Source of the DNA: Nemertoderma westbladi
Lineage: Eukaryota > Xenacoelomorpha > Nemertodermatida > Nemertodermatidae
Direction: 5' to 3'
Assembly (NCBI GenBank): GCA_032718475.1
Contig: JAUCBJ010008600.1
Span: 1-64,000, forward strand
DNA: 64,000 bases
Part shown: piece after piece, positions 48,401 to 51,400 of the stretch
Layout: each line of letters starts with the position of its first letter
Numbering within the stretch: position 1 is the first letter of the stretch
Translations under genes and position numbers: made by a program
Notes under the pieces: generated by a model
What the model was told of the DNA's origin: nothing
The model's database searches: none
The model's input: the letters and a program-made list of their open reading frames with translations, nothing else

Positions 48401-51400
48401 TTATTGTATAAGGTAGTGTGGTAAGTACAAGTTAATACATTACATACTTATTGTATAAGGTAGTGTGGTAAGTTCAAGTTAATACACTACATACTTATTG
48501 TATAAGGTAGTGTGGTAAGTACAAGTTAATACATTACATACTTATTGTATAAGGTAGTGTGGTAAGTACAAGTTAATACATTACATACTTATTGTATAAG
48601 GTAGTAAGTACAAGTTGATACACTATATACTTATTGTATAAGGTAGTGTGGTAAGTACAAGTTAATACATTACATACTTATTGTATAAGGTAGTGTGTTA
48701 AGTACAAGTTAATACATTACATACTTATTGTATAAGGTAGTAAGTACAAGTTGATACACTATATACTTATTGTATAAGGTAGTGTGGTAAGTTCAAGTTA
48801 ATACATTACATACTTATTGTATAAGGTAGTGTAGTAAGTACAAGTTAATACACTACATACTTATTGTATAAGGTAGTGTGGTAAGTACAAGTTAATACAT
48901 TACATACTTATTGTATAAGGTAGTAAGTACAAGTTGATACACTATATACTTATTGTATAAGGTAGTGTGGTAAGTTCAAGTTAATACATTACATACTTAT
49001 TGTATAAGGTAGTGTAGTAAGTACAAGTTAATACACTACATACTTATTGTATAAGGTAGTGTGGTAAGTACAAGTTAATACATTACATACTTATTGTATA
49101 AGGTAGTGTGGTAAGTACAAGTTACATTACATATGTACATTACAGTATACATTACATACTTATTGTATAAGGTAGTGTAGTAAGTACAAGTTGATACACT
49201 ATATACTTATTGTATAAGGTAGTGTGGTAAGTTCAAGTTAATACATTACATACTTATTGTATAAGGTAGTGTAGTAAGTACAAGTTAATACACTACATAC
49301 TTATTGTATAAGGTAGTGTGGTAAGTACAAGTTAATACATTACATACTTATTGTATAAGGTAGTGTGGTAAGTACAAGTTAATACATTACATACTTATTG
49401 TATAAGGTAGTGTGGTAAGTACAAGTTAATACATTACATACTTATTGTATAAGGTAGTGTGGTAAGTACAAGTTAATACATTACATACTTATTGTATAAG
49501 GTAGTGTGGTAAGTTCAAGTTAATACATTACATACTTATTGTATAAGGTAGTAAGTACAAGTTAATACACTACATACTTATTGTACAAGGTAGTGTGGTA
49601 AGTACAAGTTAATACACTACATACTTATTGTATAAGGTAGTGTGGTAAGTACAAGTTAATACACTACATACTTATTGTATAAGGTAGTGTGGTAAGTACA
49701 AGTTAATACATTACATACTTATTGTATAAGGTAGTGTGGTAAGTACAAGTTAATACACTACATACTTATTGTATAAGGTAGTGTGGTAAGTACAAGTTAA
49801 TACATTACATACTTATTGTATAAGGTAGTAAGTACAAGTTAATACACTACATACTTATTGTATAAGGCAGTGTGTTAAGTACAAGTTAATACATTACATA
49901 CTTATTGTATAAGGTAGTAAGTACAAGTTAATACACTACATACTTATTGTATAAGGTAGTGTGGTAAGTTCAAGTTAATACACTACATACTTATTGTATA
50001 AGGTAGTGTGGTAAGTTCAAGTTAATACATTACATACTTATTGTATAAGGAGAACTTCAGATTGCCCGATGTCGTTTTAAACTTCCCTACCTGAAGGTCA
50101 ATAGGTCAAGACCGAAATCTAAGGAACTAGTTTCAGACCACCCTGCCTTAAGGGGAATCTGGCAGAAAAAAAGACAGAAAAGAGTTGGATAGTGACAGTA
50201 TCGATTTCGGGAGTTAGTGTGGTGCCCTCCCTGCATTAAAGATAGTGACAGTATCGATTTCGGGAGTTAGTGTGGTGTCCTCCCTCCCTCCCTGCATTAA
50301 AGATATGGGGAACAATTATTATCATATACATAATGATATATTGACATATACACTGTATAATAGGGTATATCATAAACTCATTTTTTTCAAAATTATGAAT
50401 ATGGGTACCCAAAAATTATTGTAGGGCATCATTTCAAACAGATTGGTGCATTTTTCTGTCCATTGAGTGGTTGCCTTCACCTGCCACTCTTAATTTGAAA
50501 ATATCGTGAATTGTGAAACATTAATGTATATAATAACATGCAATTGTGGGTTTTATAATAATGTTTCAAAGAGCAATCCTATGTACACTTTATATAACTA
50601 AGAACAGAATTAGAATGTAATTCGAATATAAACGATCTTGTAAACGATTATTGTAAGTTTATAGTTAAGTTTTCCAGTCCTTCTTTGACTTATAAGCTGG
50701 AACAAGTTCTCTTGACAGTAATGTACCTCTGACAAATCCATCTCGTCGCAATTCTCCAATTACAAGCATTGAAGCTTCTGTCACCAGTTTCACATGTCGC
50801 TCTACTGCCTGATTGTGGCAAGACCATGATTCAAAATTGAAGGTGCTGCTGCCATCCAGTGCTTGTTGGATACCATCAACCGAATACTGCTTTGTCACTG
50901 GAGGTTCAAGCCTTGGAAAATCATTCCAATCCAACAAACCAAAATACTCTGTCCCATCAAGGTTTAATATGGGAAGATTAAATGTTCGAATACCTGAAGT
51001 GGAAGAAGATTCTCTAGCAGCCAGAATCTTTCGTAAACCAAGCTGTCGAATTGTTGGATCATCATCCTTCAGCATTGACAGAATTATATTCTCAGGGTGT
51101 GCAAAGTATCCATTTCTTTGGATGACTGGATCAATTATATCTTTTACACTTTGGTCATAATTCCGAGAAAGTGAAATTAAGAGAAATATATGTTTAGCAC
51201 CATTCCATGATTCAGGGTTCTTTCTAATGTTGAACCATACAGGAGCATAAATCTTTACAATGTATTCTACAAGAGTTACCAGGTCATTTGATGGTTGATC
51301 TGTCGACACATAGAGTCGCAAAATGCGGTTTGCTGTTGTTAGCCATCGAGAGTGACTGAGGTTTCCAGGATATCTCAATGCCAGATTGCTTTCAATGGTA

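Noticed and set aside
47907-50049. Possible CRISPR-like array
   Set aside because: Units are contiguous with no unique spacers, and the genome is eukaryotic; it is a minisatellite.
50050-50200. Possible exon directly after the minisatellite
   Set aside because: No frame fits the phase-0 requirement with disintegrin-like cysteines; exon 9 at 54076 fits better.
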